This document shows positions 1 through 9,740 of a stretch of 34,410 nucleotides of DNA, piece by piece. The stretch covers positions 1 to 34,410 of the forward strand of contig JAKSLE010000026.1 in assembly GCA_024401365.1 (NCBI GenBank), read 5' to 3'. Origin of the DNA: Bacteroidales bacterium. Lineage in GTDB: Bacteria > Bacteroidota > Bacteroidia > Bacteroidales > Marinilabiliaceae. Each line of letters starts with the position of its first letter. Positions within the stretch are counted from its first letter, which is position 1. The position numbers and the translations under genes were made by a program. Under the pieces are notes generated by a model. That model ran no database searches and had not been told where the DNA came from. It worked only from the letters and a program-made list of their open reading frames with translations.

Positions 1-1938
1 ACCATGCTCGCAGTCGAGGTACTTCTTACAAGAGTCGATAGCCTTGTCGACCATGCCTTCCTCGAGACCGATACCAGCCATAGTACAGAAGCCCTGAGAC
101 TCGATGAATATCTTTCCTTCCTCGCACTCGTTAGAACCAATCTTGTTGCCATAGAAATCATAAGCACGGAGATACCACTCGCCATCCCAACCATGCTTCT
201 TGACAGCCTCAACCATAGAGTCGATGCACTTCTGAGCACGTGCAGACTCCTCGTCCTTGCCAATCTGCTTGCAAAGCTCAACGTAGTCCTTACCTGTGAC
301 AACGAAGAGACCTGCAATCATGAGAGACTCAGCCTTTGAGCCTTCAGAGTTGTTCTCTGTAGTCTGGAACGACTCGTTAGGATCCCATGAGAAGCAGTTG
401 AGGTTGAGACAGTCGTTCCAGTCGGCACGACCAATGAGAGGGAGCATGTGAGGACCGAGGTTCTCAACAACGTGGTTGAACGAAATGCGGAGGTGATCGA
501 AGAGAGAGACTTCGCTACCCGGTTTGTTGTCGAAAGGAACAGGTTCGTCGAGGATAGAGAAATCGCCAGTCTCCTTGATGTAAGCCACAGTACCGAAGAT
601 GAGCCAGCAAGGATCGTCGTTGAAGCCACCGCCGATATCATTGTTGCCATGCTTGGTGAGAGGCTGGTACTGGTGGTAGCATCCACCGTCAGGGAACTGT
701 GTAGATGCTATATCTATAATACGTTCGCGTGCGCGCGAAGGCACCTGGTGAACGAAGCCTACGAGATCCTGGTTAGAATCGCGGAAGCCCATGCCACGTC
801 CAACACCCGACTCGAAGAACGATGCAGAACGAGAGAAGTTGAAGGTAATCATGCACTGATACTGACTCCAGATGTTAACCATACGGTTAAGCTTCTCGTC
901 GTCAGACTTAACAACATACTTATCGAGAAGAGCATCCCACATCTGAGCGAGTTCTGCGAAAGCAGCATCAACAGCCTCAACAGTAGAGAACTTATCGATG
1001 CAGGTGCGAGCCTTTGTCTTATTGACGAAAGTAACGTCAGAAGCCTGAGATGTGATGAGTTCGCCACTCTGCTTGCGAGCAAGATCCTCATTGCAGAACT
1101 TCTCCTCCTGAGGATTCTCTACATAACCGAGAAGGAAGATATAATCCTTAGACTCGCCTGGTGCAAGCTCAACCTCTACATAGTGAGAAGCGATAGGGCT
1201 CCAGCCATGAGCGAGAGAGTTAGAAGGCTTGCCAGCCATGACACACTGAGGATCGGCAAACTCATTGTAGAGACCGATGAACGACTCACGGTCAGTGTCG
1301 TAGCCATCAGCCTTTGCGTTAGCGAGAGCATAGTAAGCATAGTGGTCGCGACGCTCCTTGTACTCTGTCTTGTGGTAGATAACAGTCTTGTTGTCAGCAG
1401 TATCAATCTCGACCTCGCCAGTAGACCAGTTACGCTGGAAGTTCTCCATATCGGTAGCAGCATTCCAGAGACACCACTCAGCAAAAGAGAAGAGTTTGAT
1501 GCTCTTTTTCTCATTGGTAGTATTTTTTAGAGTCACCTTCTGGATCTCGGCCCAAGTCTTAAGAGGGACGAAGAAGAGAACAGATGCCTCGATGCCATTC
1601 TTAGCACCTATGATGCGAGTATATGACATACCGTGGTGACACTCGTACTTGTCGAGAGCAGTTTTGCAAGGTTTCCAACCTGGATTCCATACTGTACCAT
1701 TATCGTTGATGTAGAAGTAACGGCCACCATTGTCCATAGGTACTCCGTTGTAACGATAACGAGTAATACGACGGAACTTAGCATCCTTATAGAAAGAGTA
1801 ACCGCCTGCGGTATTAGAAATCAAAGAGAAGAAATCTTCATTACCTAGGTAATTGATCCAAGGCCATGGGGTGGCTGGATTGGTAATTACATATTCACGA
1901 GCTGCGTCGTCGAAATGTCCGAAAGTCTGGTTTGCCAT
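1..1938 (-). CDS. GH94 cellobiose phosphorylase, 3' end outside window
   Basis: Inverting glycoside phosphorylase: cleaves cellobiose (or a related beta-glucoside) with phosphate to glucose 1-phosphate and glucose, in the cytoplasm. The start is [19 protein letters not shown], followed by [10 protein letters not shown], the typical N-terminus of GH94 enzymes. [12 protein letters not shown] near residues 500-510 carries the Asp expected to be the general acid, and the glycine-rich [14 protein letters not shown] stretch upstream is also family-typical. No signal peptide is visible. The 646 codons present have no stop; family members are about 800 residues, so some 150-170 C-terminal residues are missing because of the window edge, not because of truncation. 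A Bacteroidetes promoter lies about 45 bp upstream. Substrate choice within GH94 (cellobiose, cellodextrin, other) cannot be settled from the part seen. Confidence 0.93.
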   Translation of the reverse strand, partial: MANQTFGHFDDAAREYVITNPATPWPWINYLGNEDFFSLISNTAGGYSFYKDAKFRRITRYRYNGVPMDNGGRYFYINDNGTVWNPGWKPCKTALDKYECHHGMSYTRIIGAKNGIEASVLFFVPLKTWAEIQKVTLKNTTNEKKSIKLFSFAEWCLWNAATDMENFQRNWSTGEVEIDTADNKTVIYHKTEYKERRDHYAYYALANAKADGYDTDRESFIGLYNEFADPQCVMAGKPSNSLAHGWSPIASHYVEVELAPGESKDYIFLLGYVENPQEEKFCNEDLARKQSGELITSQASDVTFVNKTKARTCIDKFSTVEAVDAAFAELAQMWDALLDKYVVKSDDEKLNRMVNIWSQYQCMITFNFSRSASFFESGVGRGMGFRDSNQDLVGFVHQVPSRARERIIDIASTQFPDGGCYHQYQPLTKHGNNDIGGGFNDDPCWLIFGTVAYIKETGDFSILDEPVPFDNKPGSEVSLFDHLRISFNHVVENLGPHMLPLIGRADWNDCLNLNCFSWDPNESFQTTENNSEGSKAESLMIAGLFVVTGKDYVELCKQIGKDEESARAQKCIDSMVEAVKKHGWDGEWYLRAYDFYGNKIGSNECEEGKIFIESQGFCTMAGIGLEEGMVDKAIDSCKKYLDCEHG

Positions 1939-1982
1939 ATTTCTTAATAAGAAATTACCTGTTATTTTTTAATTGTTGACTG

Positions 1983-2012
1983 CAAAAGTAGACATTACTT
2001 TTATATATCAAA
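1983..2012 (-). promoter_or_regulatory. Bacteroidetes promoter of the GH94 gene
   Basis: On the minus strand TTTG (2012-2009) is followed after 18 bases by TACTTTTG (1990-1983), an exact TAnnTTTG -7 element. Expected transcription start is near 1978, giving a leader of about 40 nt before the ATG at 1938. The spacing is one base short of the usual 19-20. Confidence 0.6.
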
Positions 2013-2051
2013 TATAATGTCATAAAAGAGCAACTAATTGTCGAATTAGTA

Positions 2052-3905
2052 TTAAAGCATGCGAATTACCATCTGGCAATTGGCGCAATCGCAGGTTATA
2101 GAGAACCTGTTTCCGGCATGCTCTTCGTCGATTATTGTCAGAGGAAGAAGGTTGCGCTGTTCGGGGTGCTGTTTCAGACATTTGCCCATTGCAAACATCA
2201 GGCAGTGCTTGGTGGTCATCACTATGCGTCCCTTGTAATCGGACTGACGTTCGTAACCCCACTCCGTCATAGTACATCCATGCTGAGCCAGGAAATCCTT
2301 GGCAATGTTGTTCAATACTCCTATCTCGGCATCAGCCTCCTGTTGGGGGTATTTGGCCGATGTGTCTACTTTCAGAGGGCAGTCGGTAGGGTAGTTGGCC
2401 TTTATTCGCTTCTCCTCCAGATCCTGAAGGGCATTACGTCGCAACTCATTCCATATAGAGGCATTTACGAAGAAGTCGCAAACAGCACTCTCTATGTAGA
2501 CATTATCTACCGTGAACGCAGTTCCGCCTGTTTTGGCCAACTGTTGCTGTGCTATACGCTCTGTAGCAGCTGGATCTTTTGCCTCCGACAAGTTGACCGA
2601 AGCAAAAGAAGCCATACCTATGTTGCCATTGAGGTCTATCGCCTGAACCTCCAAGTCGCCATTAGGAGCTAGCCCCGCACTTATGTTTATATGTATCTGG
2701 CGTGTCGTACGGGCACGTTTTATCAGGTTGTCGAACTCCGTATCCGAGTTGCGGTACAACATCAGTCCATTCTGCAGGTCGTTCATCTTGTCGGGATAGA
2801 TGACAGAACCGTCAACCTTATTGACCTTGATGCCCACCAGACGGTTGTCCTTTACAAAGCACAATCCGTCATTATTGTTTATGCGGATATCGCAATTCTC
2901 TATACTGAAACTGTTGCGTGTTACACGACAAGCCTTGCCGAGCGGTTGCCCCATCGATTTAGGCGAGATAGGGTTGTGTATATCTTTTTGTCGGCCATCC
3001 ATGAAAAACGACGTAAACCCTCTGTTGAAAGAGCGCTTAGGGTCGGGAATCAGTGTAGTTACTGTCTCTCCCTCGGAAGAGCGTGTGAACTCAGGATGGC
3101 GCGATAATATATCATCTATTATTCGACGATAGTGGAGTGTAATATTAGCTACGTATGCAGGGTCCTTGAGACGTCCCTCTATCTTAAAGGAGGAGATGCC
3201 CGCCAGCATCATACGCTCGATATTATCTGTCTGATTATTGTCTCGTAAGGAGAGTGCGTAGTTCTTGGTCGCAATTTTTTTGCCGTCCGAAGATAATATG
3301 GTGTATGGCAGACGGCAAGGTTGACTGCACTCACCTCTGTTGGCAGAACGTCCGCATACAGCCTGACTCATAAAGCAACGGCCGCTATATGATACGCAAA
3401 GTGCTCCATGGATGAATGCCTCAAGGCGTACATGTGTCTTATCGGCAATCGCTTTAATCTGAGACAATGACAATTCACGCGCCAAGACTATCTGCTTATA
3501 TCCCTGTGTCTCGTGGAATGATACTCTGTCGACATTGCGATTGTCCATCTGAGTAGATGAATGCAACTCGATAGGAGGCATATTCTTCAGATGTATGAGA
3601 GCGTAATCCTGAACTATAAGGGCATCAACGCCTATTCTATACATCTCCCAAGCCATGTTTCGCGCCTCCTCCAACTCCTTGTCGTATAGCAACGTGTTGA
3701 GGGCTACGAAAACGCGAGCCCCATATATGTGAGCGCACTTTACTATCTGTTCGATGTCGGAGGTCGATACACTTGCAGCCTTGCGGGCGCTGAATTTAGG
3801 CGCTCCTACATATATTGCATCGGCACCATGGAGAATTGCGGCTAATGCACACTCAAGGTCTCGAGCTGGAGCAAGCAACTCGATATGGTTTCGAGGAGAG
3901 AGCAT
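2052..3905 (-). CDS. U32 peptidase-family protein, long RlhA/YdcP-like form
   Basis: A 617-residue member of the U32 family, whose characterised relatives are Fe-S dependent RNA hydroxylation proteins (RlhA for 23S rRNA C2501, TrhP for tRNA U34) rather than proven proteases. Visible: the N-terminal ELLAPARDLECALAAILHGA segment, the U32 signature EAFIHGALCVSYSGRC at about residues 160-176, and the cysteine cluster CGRSANRGECSQPC just after it, which fits a [4Fe-4S] site. The length and a C-terminal extension ending in a CDCANC motif match the long RlhA/YdcP type better than the roughly 450-residue TrhP type. It starts 5 bp after the BY-kinase stop, so it is last in the dsbD-to-U32 unit. Family assignment is firm; the RNA target is inferred from length. 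Confidence 0.9.
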   Translation of the reverse strand: MLSPRNHIELLAPARDLECALAAILHGADAIYVGAPKFSARKAASVSTSDIEQIVKCAHIYGARVFVALNTLLYDKELEEARNMAWEMYRIGVDALIVQDYALIHLKNMPPIELHSSTQMDNRNVDRVSFHETQGYKQIVLARELSLSQIKAIADKTHVRLEAFIHGALCVSYSGRCFMSQAVCGRSANRGECSQPCRLPYTILSSDGKKIATKNYALSLRDNNQTDNIERMMLAGISSFKIEGRLKDPAYVANITLHYRRIIDDILSRHPEFTRSSEGETVTTLIPDPKRSFNRGFTSFFMDGRQKDIHNPISPKSMGQPLGKACRVTRNSFSIENCDIRINNNDGLCFVKDNRLVGIKVNKVDGSVIYPDKMNDLQNGLMLYRNSDTEFDNLIKRARTTRQIHINISAGLAPNGDLEVQAIDLNGNIGMASFASVNLSEAKDPAATERIAQQQLAKTGGTAFTVDNVYIESAVCDFFVNASIWNELRRNALQDLEEKRIKANYPTDCPLKVDTSAKYPQQEADAEIGVLNNIAKDFLAQHGCTMTEWGYERQSDYKGRIVMTTKHCLMFAMGKCLKQHPEQRNLLPLTIIDEEHAGNRFSITCDCANCQMVIRML

Positions 3906-3910
3906 CTGGG

Positions 3911-6301
3911 TTACTTCTTGTCTTGTTTAGAGTAATTGCGATAATACTGCTTATAGCCGAAGTCCTTCTTCTGGGCACCGTTGTAAACCAGGTAAGTCTT
4001 GTGGCTGTCAATGTCCTCGAGTGTCGATGTCAGATGACTGAACTCAGTAGAGTTGGCACGAACCACAAATACAATAGTTCCTACAATAGGCTCCAGAGCC
4101 TTACAGTCGCTCACACATCCTATAGGAGCTGTATCCATGATTATGACATCAAACTTATCCTTGAGGCTTTCCAGAAGCTCCTTATTGCGTATCGAAGCTA
4201 TCTGCTCGGCAGGATTAGGAGGTAGTTGTTCCGAGTCGCAAGAGATATAATAGAGATTCTCTACTTCCGACTTTTGTATTATCTCCTCCTCAGTTGCCAA
4301 TCCAAGAAGGTACTCTGTGATACTGCGATTGCCCTTCTGAGGGAGAATGTTCTCCATGCGAGGGCGACGTAGGTCGTAGTTTATCAACAATGTCTTCTTG
4401 TGATTCTGAGCAAGAGCTATAGCTGTATTTACTGCACAATATGTCTTACCCTCGCCTGGGTTGCATGATGTAAACATTATCATCTTATTGTTGTTGCTAA
4501 GCACCAACATGCCCAGTTTGAGACGCAGTTCACGGAACGACTCGCTCGTAGCGCAATTAGGGTAATCCAATAGGGGAGTCTCGGAATAGTTAAGCGTGTG
4601 GTCCAGTATAGGAACAGTAACCAAAGGCTTCTTGTCCTTGACGGTATCCTTCAACTCGCTTAGTGAACGTATCTTTTTGTTCATCAACTCCAGCAGGATA
4701 AACAATACCAGAGGTATAGCCAAGCCTATGCCTACGCCATACATCATGTTTTGTCGTGTCTGAGGCGCAACGGCTCCTATACATACAGGCTCCTGCAGAA
4801 CCTCGCTGTCGGCAACAGTCGATGCCTTGGCGATGAGTGTCTCTGATTCCTTCTGGAGCATAAAGGTGTATACGGCATCCTGTATCTTGTAGTCGCGCTC
4901 TAGGTCCACACGCTTGTTCTCCAGCTCAGGTAGTCTGTCGGCCTCTGCTACCAAACGGCGATTGCCCTTGTCCAACTCCTGTATACGTTTGTTGTTAAGG
5001 TCTATCGACTGATTGAGCAATGTCTTAATGTTGGCGCGGAGCAATCGCTCTTTGTCTTCGAGCTGTTTGCGGAATGGGTTCGACTCATTCTCGTTCGATG
5101 TGAAGTAAAGCTCCTGTTGGAGAGTTATCAACTCCTGAAGTTGCGATTGTATCAGTGCATTGTTCTTCGAAGCACTGGTAGTGAGGAAGTAATCCTCTAT
5201 TCTGTCGCCCGACTCAAGGTTGGTCACTATCAAGGCAAGGAGGTCGTTTTCGGCACGGATAGTCTGCATCTCTCTGTTCTGCTCATAATAGGTAGATTGG
5301 AGAGTGCTGCCGTACTCCGAATTGCCTGTAAAGCCATTCTTCTGCTTGAACTGACTCAGGCGAGCTGTTGCCTTGCGAAGCGAGTCGCTGGTCAGAGACA
5401 ACTGTCGTCCTATGAAGTTGAGGGTACGCTCAGCCGCTTCGTTTTTCTTGTTGAGGTTGTATTCGACAGCCGCCTTGTTGAGTGCACTCAGGAACTCCAT
5501 TGTTTTGCGACGATTGAATCCACGACAAGTGATATTGGTGATTGTACTCTCTTTGCTTTCTGGATAGATGCTGATGCTGCCAGCCCACTGAGCTACAAGT
5601 TCTTGAGGTGTGGTGAAAGAGAATGCCACCACGCCATACCAATCCTCGGGAAGGTTGACGCAAGTGTAAGGGACTATGCGAAATGAAAACATCTTGCATG
5701 TTGCCATTTCACCTATGCGAACCTGGAAGGTTGTGTCTACATCTGTGTATGTATGTCCGGTATAATCACGTTGCTGATAATTGTAGCATGCCACGTATGC
5801 ACCTTTAGCGTTGATTGAGTATGTGTCTCCCGAGAGGTGCTTGACCTCGAATGTTGCACCCATTGGCTGGATGTGTGACGAGTCTATCTCAACCCTTATA
5901 AGCTGGTCCATACCATAAGTCTCGGCATCGCGCAACTTACCTCTGCGATAGAATGTGACGCCAAAGTCCAAGTGCTTGAGGGCCAACTCCACCATTTTAG
6001 GCGACTTGTAGATGTATATCTGGTTTTCTATGCTGCTTAGACTGTTCGACAACTTGATGCCCTCTGTAAGGTCGATACCGCGATGGTCCGAATCGTCCTG
6101 CAGAAGAACAGTTGTTTTAGACATATATACAGGTTGTGAGTATTTATTGATAAACATAGCAACAATACCTCCTATGCAGCCGCATATTACTATTACCCAC
6201 CATTTAGACAGGATAGTACGCAAGAGGTGTTGCTGATTGATATGTATTAGACTATTTGTAGGCTGTTGACTTACGTTGAAGTCAGATTGCTCTTCCATCA
6301 T
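3911..6301 (-). CDS. Wzz/BY-kinase fusion, polysaccharide co-polymerase tyrosine autokinase
   Basis: Inner-membrane protein that controls chain length and export of capsular or exopolysaccharide through cyclic tyrosine autophosphorylation. An N-terminal Wzz domain has a first membrane segment at about residues 29-50, followed by a long periplasmic part with coiled-coil segments (about 280-490) and a GNVR-like end. A second membrane segment (MMYGVGIGLAIPLVLFILL) lies at about 518-540. The cytoplasmic kinase has Walker A SCNPGEGKT (K about 619), Walker A' TLLINYDLRRPRM (about 640-652) and Walker B VIIMDTAP (about 717-724). The C-terminus YKQYYRNYSKQDKK is the tyrosine cluster used for autophosphorylation. 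It begins 2 bp after the dihydroorotase-like gene. No Wza exporter, Wzx/Wzy or glycosyltransferase gene is nearby, so it is an orphan with respect to its polysaccharide locus. Confidence 0.93.
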   Translation of the reverse strand: MMEEQSDFNVSQQPTNSLIHINQQHLLRTILSKWWVIVICGCIGGIVAMFINKYSQPVYMSKTTVLLQDDSDHRGIDLTEGIKLSNSLSSIENQIYIYKSPKMVELALKHLDFGVTFYRRGKLRDAETYGMDQLIRVEIDSSHIQPMGATFEVKHLSGDTYSINAKGAYVACYNYQQRDYTGHTYTDVDTTFQVRIGEMATCKMFSFRIVPYTCVNLPEDWYGVVAFSFTTPQELVAQWAGSISIYPESKESTITNITCRGFNRRKTMEFLSALNKAAVEYNLNKKNEAAERTLNFIGRQLSLTSDSLRKATARLSQFKQKNGFTGNSEYGSTLQSTYYEQNREMQTIRAENDLLALIVTNLESGDRIEDYFLTTSASKNNALIQSQLQELITLQQELYFTSNENESNPFRKQLEDKERLLRANIKTLLNQSIDLNNKRIQELDKGNRRLVAEADRLPELENKRVDLERDYKIQDAVYTFMLQKESETLIAKASTVADSEVLQEPVCIGAVAPQTRQNMMYGVGIGLAIPLVLFILLELMNKKIRSLSELKDTVKDKKPLVTVPILDHTLNYSETPLLDYPNCATSESFRELRLKLGMLVLSNNNKMIMFTSCNPGEGKTYCAVNTAIALAQNHKKTLLINYDLRRPRMENILPQKGNRSITEYLLGLATEEEIIQKSEVENLYYISCDSEQLPPNPAEQIASIRNKELLESLKDKFDVIIMDTAPIGCVSDCKALEPIVGTIVFVVRANSTEFSHLTSTLEDIDSHKTYLVYNGAQKKDFGYKQYYRNYSKQDKK

Positions 6302-6303
6302 AT

Positions 6304-7536
6304 TTAGTTGATGCTTAATCTATTATTGTTTCTGATGATGCGACGATAGACGCTTGTTCCCGACAGGTTTGTTGTCAATATGTCAGGCTCGTTTATCGAG
6401 TATATCACCGATCCGTTGAGAATGACGTAGTCGATACATCCCTTGATATTCAACGTGTTCAGTGTGCTGTCGTCATCGCTTATGCTCATCGACGTACGCT
6501 TCATGTCGTTCCAAAGCAGTAAGTTGGCTGTGCTGCCCACGCGCAACTGAGCATATTTGTTGCCAAGTCCGCAGAAGTCGGCATTACGCTGTATAACGGC
6601 TACAACTGCCTCTTGGAGCGTTATGCTGTTCTCTGTACTCAAGCTTGTGAGCAGACTCAAGGTGTTGTACCAATGGTTGTCGTCCTGAACATTGTTGCTC
6701 AACAGAGTACGCATTCTCATGCCCAAGTCTATCACGCCTATCGAACACCAAGAGTAGTTGCGTACATACTGTATCATCGAATTGATGTCGATAGGGTGGA
6801 GCTGCTTGTTTTTCGGTGCAAGAGTAGAGAAATTAAGCTGCATACGAACATTGCATCGCTGCTTCAATTGCTCTATGAAATCGACCTCCTCACGATATTT
6901 TACACCCACAAAGAGGACATCATTATCAGAATTTGTACCAATGTAATTGCACAAGTCGCCTAGGATATGAAGGTGCTCTATTGTAGAACCATCCTTCTCA
7001 ATGTCAAGAATGACACGCAGACCAGCTTCGCGAGCCACGTCTATTGCATTGAACAACCTGTCGCGGTTACCCATACCATTGGTTACCAACTTGTGGTAAG
7101 CTGTAGGTATGCCATACTCCACCATATAGCGCTTTATGTCCTTCATATCTCCGTGCTGGAGAGAAGTCAGCGTGAAGTGACAACCATAGTTGACAGTTGG
7201 AACTTCCTGACGTGCCAGGCTGACGTACTCCATGGTAAGTTGCTGAAGCTTCACGCTAGTCAGCGTCACACCTATACCCATGGAGATGATAGATTGCAAT
7301 GTCTGATGAGTACCTGTATCCACAGCCGTAGGAACAGCCAGATTGGTTCGCAAGTCGATAAGCGAAGGTATCAACAATCTTCCCTCCGCTTCAATGCATG
7401 TTGTAGCTATCGACGGTTGTGTAATATTGTTGCCGATTTCAATGATTCGGTTTTCACAAATCAACACGTCTACTTGCTGGTCCTCATAATCGGGGGACAG
7501 CAGTCTGCAATTACGTATTAAAAGGTACTTTAGCAT
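6304..7536 (-). CDS. Dihydroorotase-like protein lacking metal ligands
   Basis: A 410-residue protein with the amidohydrolase layout of dihydroorotase/allantoinase: a small N-terminal beta part (LLIRNCRLLSPD), a barrel, and the C-terminal strand set (LRVGSTANLLLWN, then DYVILNGSVIY). The catalytic positions are lost. The HxH after the first strand, normally in PGxIDxHxHxR, is here SLIDLRTNLAVP (R63, N65). The later metal His before AED is D178, the His of the HLST motif is N235 (NFSTLAP), and the DHAPH loop is DLGMRMR, keeping only the Asp (D270). It is therefore probably not an active dihydroorotase. Non-catalytic DHOase-like (PyrC') proteins are known as structural partners of aspartate transcarbamoylase, but no pyrB is present here. 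It is 21 bp downstream of dsbD and 2 bp upstream of the BY-kinase. Confidence 0.82.
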   Translation of the reverse strand: MLKYLLIRNCRLLSPDYEDQQVDVLICENRIIEIGNNITQPSIATTCIEAEGRLLIPSLIDLRTNLAVPTAVDTGTHQTLQSIISMGIGVTLTSVKLQQLTMEYVSLARQEVPTVNYGCHFTLTSLQHGDMKDIKRYMVEYGIPTAYHKLVTNGMGNRDRLFNAIDVAREAGLRVILDIEKDGSTIEHLHILGDLCNYIGTNSDNDVLFVGVKYREEVDFIEQLKQRCNVRMQLNFSTLAPKNKQLHPIDINSMIQYVRNYSWCSIGVIDLGMRMRTLLSNNVQDDNHWYNTLSLLTSLSTENSITLQEAVVAVIQRNADFCGLGNKYAQLRVGSTANLLLWNDMKRTSMSISDDDSTLNTLNIKGCIDYVILNGSVIYSINEPDILTTNLSGTSVYRRIIRNNNRLSIN

Positions 7537-7557
7537 TGCGGAAGGTCATTTATTGTT

Positions 7558-9558
7558 TCACTCAAGCCACGACAGGAACTCATCAACACTGGTAGTGAAT
7601 TTCTGAGGCTTCCCGATCATCTGCTCGTTTGAAGGTGTCAGTTTAACATAAAAAGGTTGCGCGTTTACGCCGTAACGCGAACGCTGAAGGTAACTCCATT
7701 TATCGCCTATAGTGCGAAGGTATGATATTGATCCGTCTGTTTCGGTGACTTGCGTCTTGCCTTCGGGCAAGGAGCGTTTGTCATCTACGTATAGACTTAT
7801 CAGTACATAGTCATTGTTCAGTTTCTCTGCCACGCGAGGGTCGGTCCATACAGCCTGCTCCATCTGTCGGCAGTTGACGCACCCATGCCCCGTAAAGTCA
7901 ATGAGTATAGGCTTGCCCGTGCGCTTAGCCTCCTGCAAACCCTCTTCGTACGAAGTGTACTTCGCGTGAGGCATCTGTTTGCCAAGGACAAAGTCCTGCG
8001 TGTGCATTGGAGGAACGAATGCGCTCACAGCCTTGAGAGGTGCACCCCACAGACCAGGTATCATGTAGAAGCAGAAAGCTATGCTTGCCGAGCCCAGTAT
8101 GAGGCGTGTGGTACCTATGCCTTCTGATGGCCCATCGTGTGATAGCTTTATTATTCCCCACAAATAAAGACCAAGTGCCAGGGCAAGTGCAGCCCATATT
8201 ACAATGAATGTCTCACGAGGAAGTATGTTCCATCCATACGCCAAGTCGGCAACAGAGAGAAATTTAAGTGCAAAGGCCAACTCAATAAAGCCTAGGACTA
8301 CCTTTACAGTCATCATCCATGAACCTGAGCGTGGCAACTTCTTGAGCCATGCTGGGAAAAGGGCAAATAGTGTGAAAGGTAGTGCAAGGGCAAGTGCAAA
8401 ACCCAACATGCCAATGATTGGTCCGCTGATATTGCTGCCAGTGCCCAACTGTACAAGGAGGAACCCGATAATCGGACCTGTACATGAGAACGATACCAGT
8501 GAAAGGGTAAAGGCCATGAGGAAGATGCCTCCAAATCCGCCCGACTGCGATGCTTTGTTGTCTACAGCCGACGACCACGATGATGGCAACGCTATTTCAA
8601 ATGCCCCAAGGAAAGATATGCCGAATACTATCAGCATGAGAGCAAAGAAGATGTTGACTATCGCATTGGTCGATAGGTCGTTCAGTCCGCTTGCCCCTTT
8701 CCAGAGGGTAACTATCAGACCAAGGGCAACATAGATGATTATGATAGATAATCCGTATGTTGTAGCATCGGTAATTGCTTTAGCTCTGTTTTGTGATCGC
8801 TTGAGGAAGAAACTTACCGTCATAGGTATGATAGGCCATACGCAAGGGGTAAGAAGGGCAACGAATCCTGCCAAGAAACAACTCCAGAATATGAGCCATA
8901 GTGACGACTCTTCTGTTATATTCTCTATTGCAGTGGCAGGCGCTGCCGATAGTTGTGCAACCTGAGGCTCTGGGACTATGGTGTCTATTCCTGCTGTGGC
9001 AGGCTCCTCTGTTGCTGCAAGTGTTTCTTGTGACTTCTCTTCGACTTTGGGTTGCTGTGCATCTGTGGCTTGTGCTACGCTTTTGGCTGGTGTTGTGCCA
9101 TCGAAAGAGAATTCGACATTGGTAGGTGGTAGGCAACTCTCGTTGTTGCAAGCACCATATTGCAGATAACCGGCTATATGCCACGCTTTGCCAGCCTCTG
9201 TCTTGAATCGTTGGATGAATGTGACTTTCGATTCGAAGTAGCCGACGTTCATAGAGAACATCTCGTCGAATACTTTGTGCTCTTCGCCGTCGGACTTCAA
9301 CTTGCCGTCAGCCACGGCATTGGTTATCTCTTCAATGTTTATGGTTGTCCATGTAGGTCCCTCCTCACCTTCGGTAGAGTATACGTGCCACGATGGGGAT
9401 ATTGTCATTGAAACACAAACGTCAACGTATTCGCCTGCGGTCTTAGTGAAGCATTTAGCCTCCACTGGAGATACACCTCCCATGCCACCGAAGCGTTGTG
9501 CTGCGACGTTTATGATAGAAGATAGAATTACTATTACAATAATTGCTATGTGTTTCAT
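7558..9558 (-). CDS. dsbD: Thiol:disulfide interchange protein DsbD
   Basis: Moves reducing power from cytoplasmic thioredoxin across the inner membrane to periplasmic thiol proteins. Order: signal peptide (MKHIAIIVIVILSSIINVAA), DsbD-alpha-like N-terminal domain (to about residue 140), a Thr/Glu-rich linker, and a polytopic membrane domain with one redox Cys in LTPCVWPIIPM (about 238) and the second in VSFSCTGPIIG (about 357). A C-terminal thioredoxin-like domain has GHGCVNCRQME (CxxC about 559-562). I place the start at 9558 (666 residues). An upstream in-frame ATG at 9603 lies inside the TAnnTTTG promoter box and would put extra polar residues in front of the signal peptide. First gene of the unit continuing to 2052. 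Confidence 0.93.
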   Translation of the reverse strand: MKHIAIIVIVILSSIINVAAQRFGGMGGVSPVEAKCFTKTAGEYVDVCVSMTISPSWHVYSTEGEEGPTWTTINIEEITNAVADGKLKSDGEEHKVFDEMFSMNVGYFESKVTFIQRFKTEAGKAWHIAGYLQYGACNNESCLPPTNVEFSFDGTTPAKSVAQATDAQQPKVEEKSQETLAATEEPATAGIDTIVPEPQVAQLSAAPATAIENITEESSLWLIFWSCFLAGFVALLTPCVWPIIPMTVSFFLKRSQNRAKAITDATTYGLSIIIIYVALGLIVTLWKGASGLNDLSTNAIVNIFFALMLIVFGISFLGAFEIALPSSWSSAVDNKASQSGGFGGIFLMAFTLSLVSFSCTGPIIGFLLVQLGTGSNISGPIIGMLGFALALALPFTLFALFPAWLKKLPRSGSWMMTVKVVLGFIELAFALKFLSVADLAYGWNILPRETFIVIWAALALALGLYLWGIIKLSHDGPSEGIGTTRLILGSASIAFCFYMIPGLWGAPLKAVSAFVPPMHTQDFVLGKQMPHAKYTSYEEGLQEAKRTGKPILIDFTGHGCVNCRQMEQAVWTDPRVAEKLNNDYVLISLYVDDKRSLPEGKTQVTETDGSISYLRTIGDKWSYLQRSRYGVNAQPFYVKLTPSNEQMIGKPQKFTTSVDEFLSWLE

Positions 9559-9600
9559 TATTCCTATGGGTAATAAGTTGTTGATACGTGTATTGTCATA

Positions 9601-9608
9601 CAAAGTTA
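9601..9608 (-). promoter_or_regulatory. -7 element of the dsbD promoter
   Basis: Minus-strand TAACTTTG matches TAnnTTTG exactly. The -33 region is weak (TTTATA-like, no clean TTTG). The predicted start of transcription, near 9596, gives a leader of about 38 nt to the ATG at 9558 and rules out the upstream ATG at 9603. Confidence 0.55.
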
Positions 9609-9638
9609 GTCTTTTCGTGGAGATTTTCTATAAAATGA

Positions 9639-9687
9639 TTAGTCCCGAAACGGTGTTGCGAGAAAAGTAACACCATTTCAGGACTAA
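9639..9687 (-). terminator. 19-bp hairpin ending the lipoprotein operon
   Basis: Arms 9639-9657 and 9669-9687 with an 11-nt loop. Read as minus-strand RNA all 19 positions pair, two of them as G-U. Read as plus-strand RNA the same two positions become A-C mismatches. The hairpin therefore belongs to the transcript coming from the 87-residue lipoprotein gene, and sits just before the dsbD promoter. The following T tract (TCATTTTATAG) is modest, so it may act partly as an RNA 3'-end stabiliser. Confidence 0.65.
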
Positions 9688-9740
9688 ACCTATTTTGCTG
9701 TTCTGTTTGCTACCTGATAGAGTAGTAACAAATATTTCTA

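Noticed and set aside
448-1530. 360-codon plus-strand open frame
   Set aside because: It runs antisense through the GH94 phosphorylase gene, its product matches nothing I recognise, and the minus-strand frame has clear family motifs throughout.
9559-9603. Upstream in-frame ATG start for dsbD at 9603
   Set aside because: It lies within the TAACTTTG promoter box at 9601-9608 and would put 15 extra residues before a normal signal peptide.
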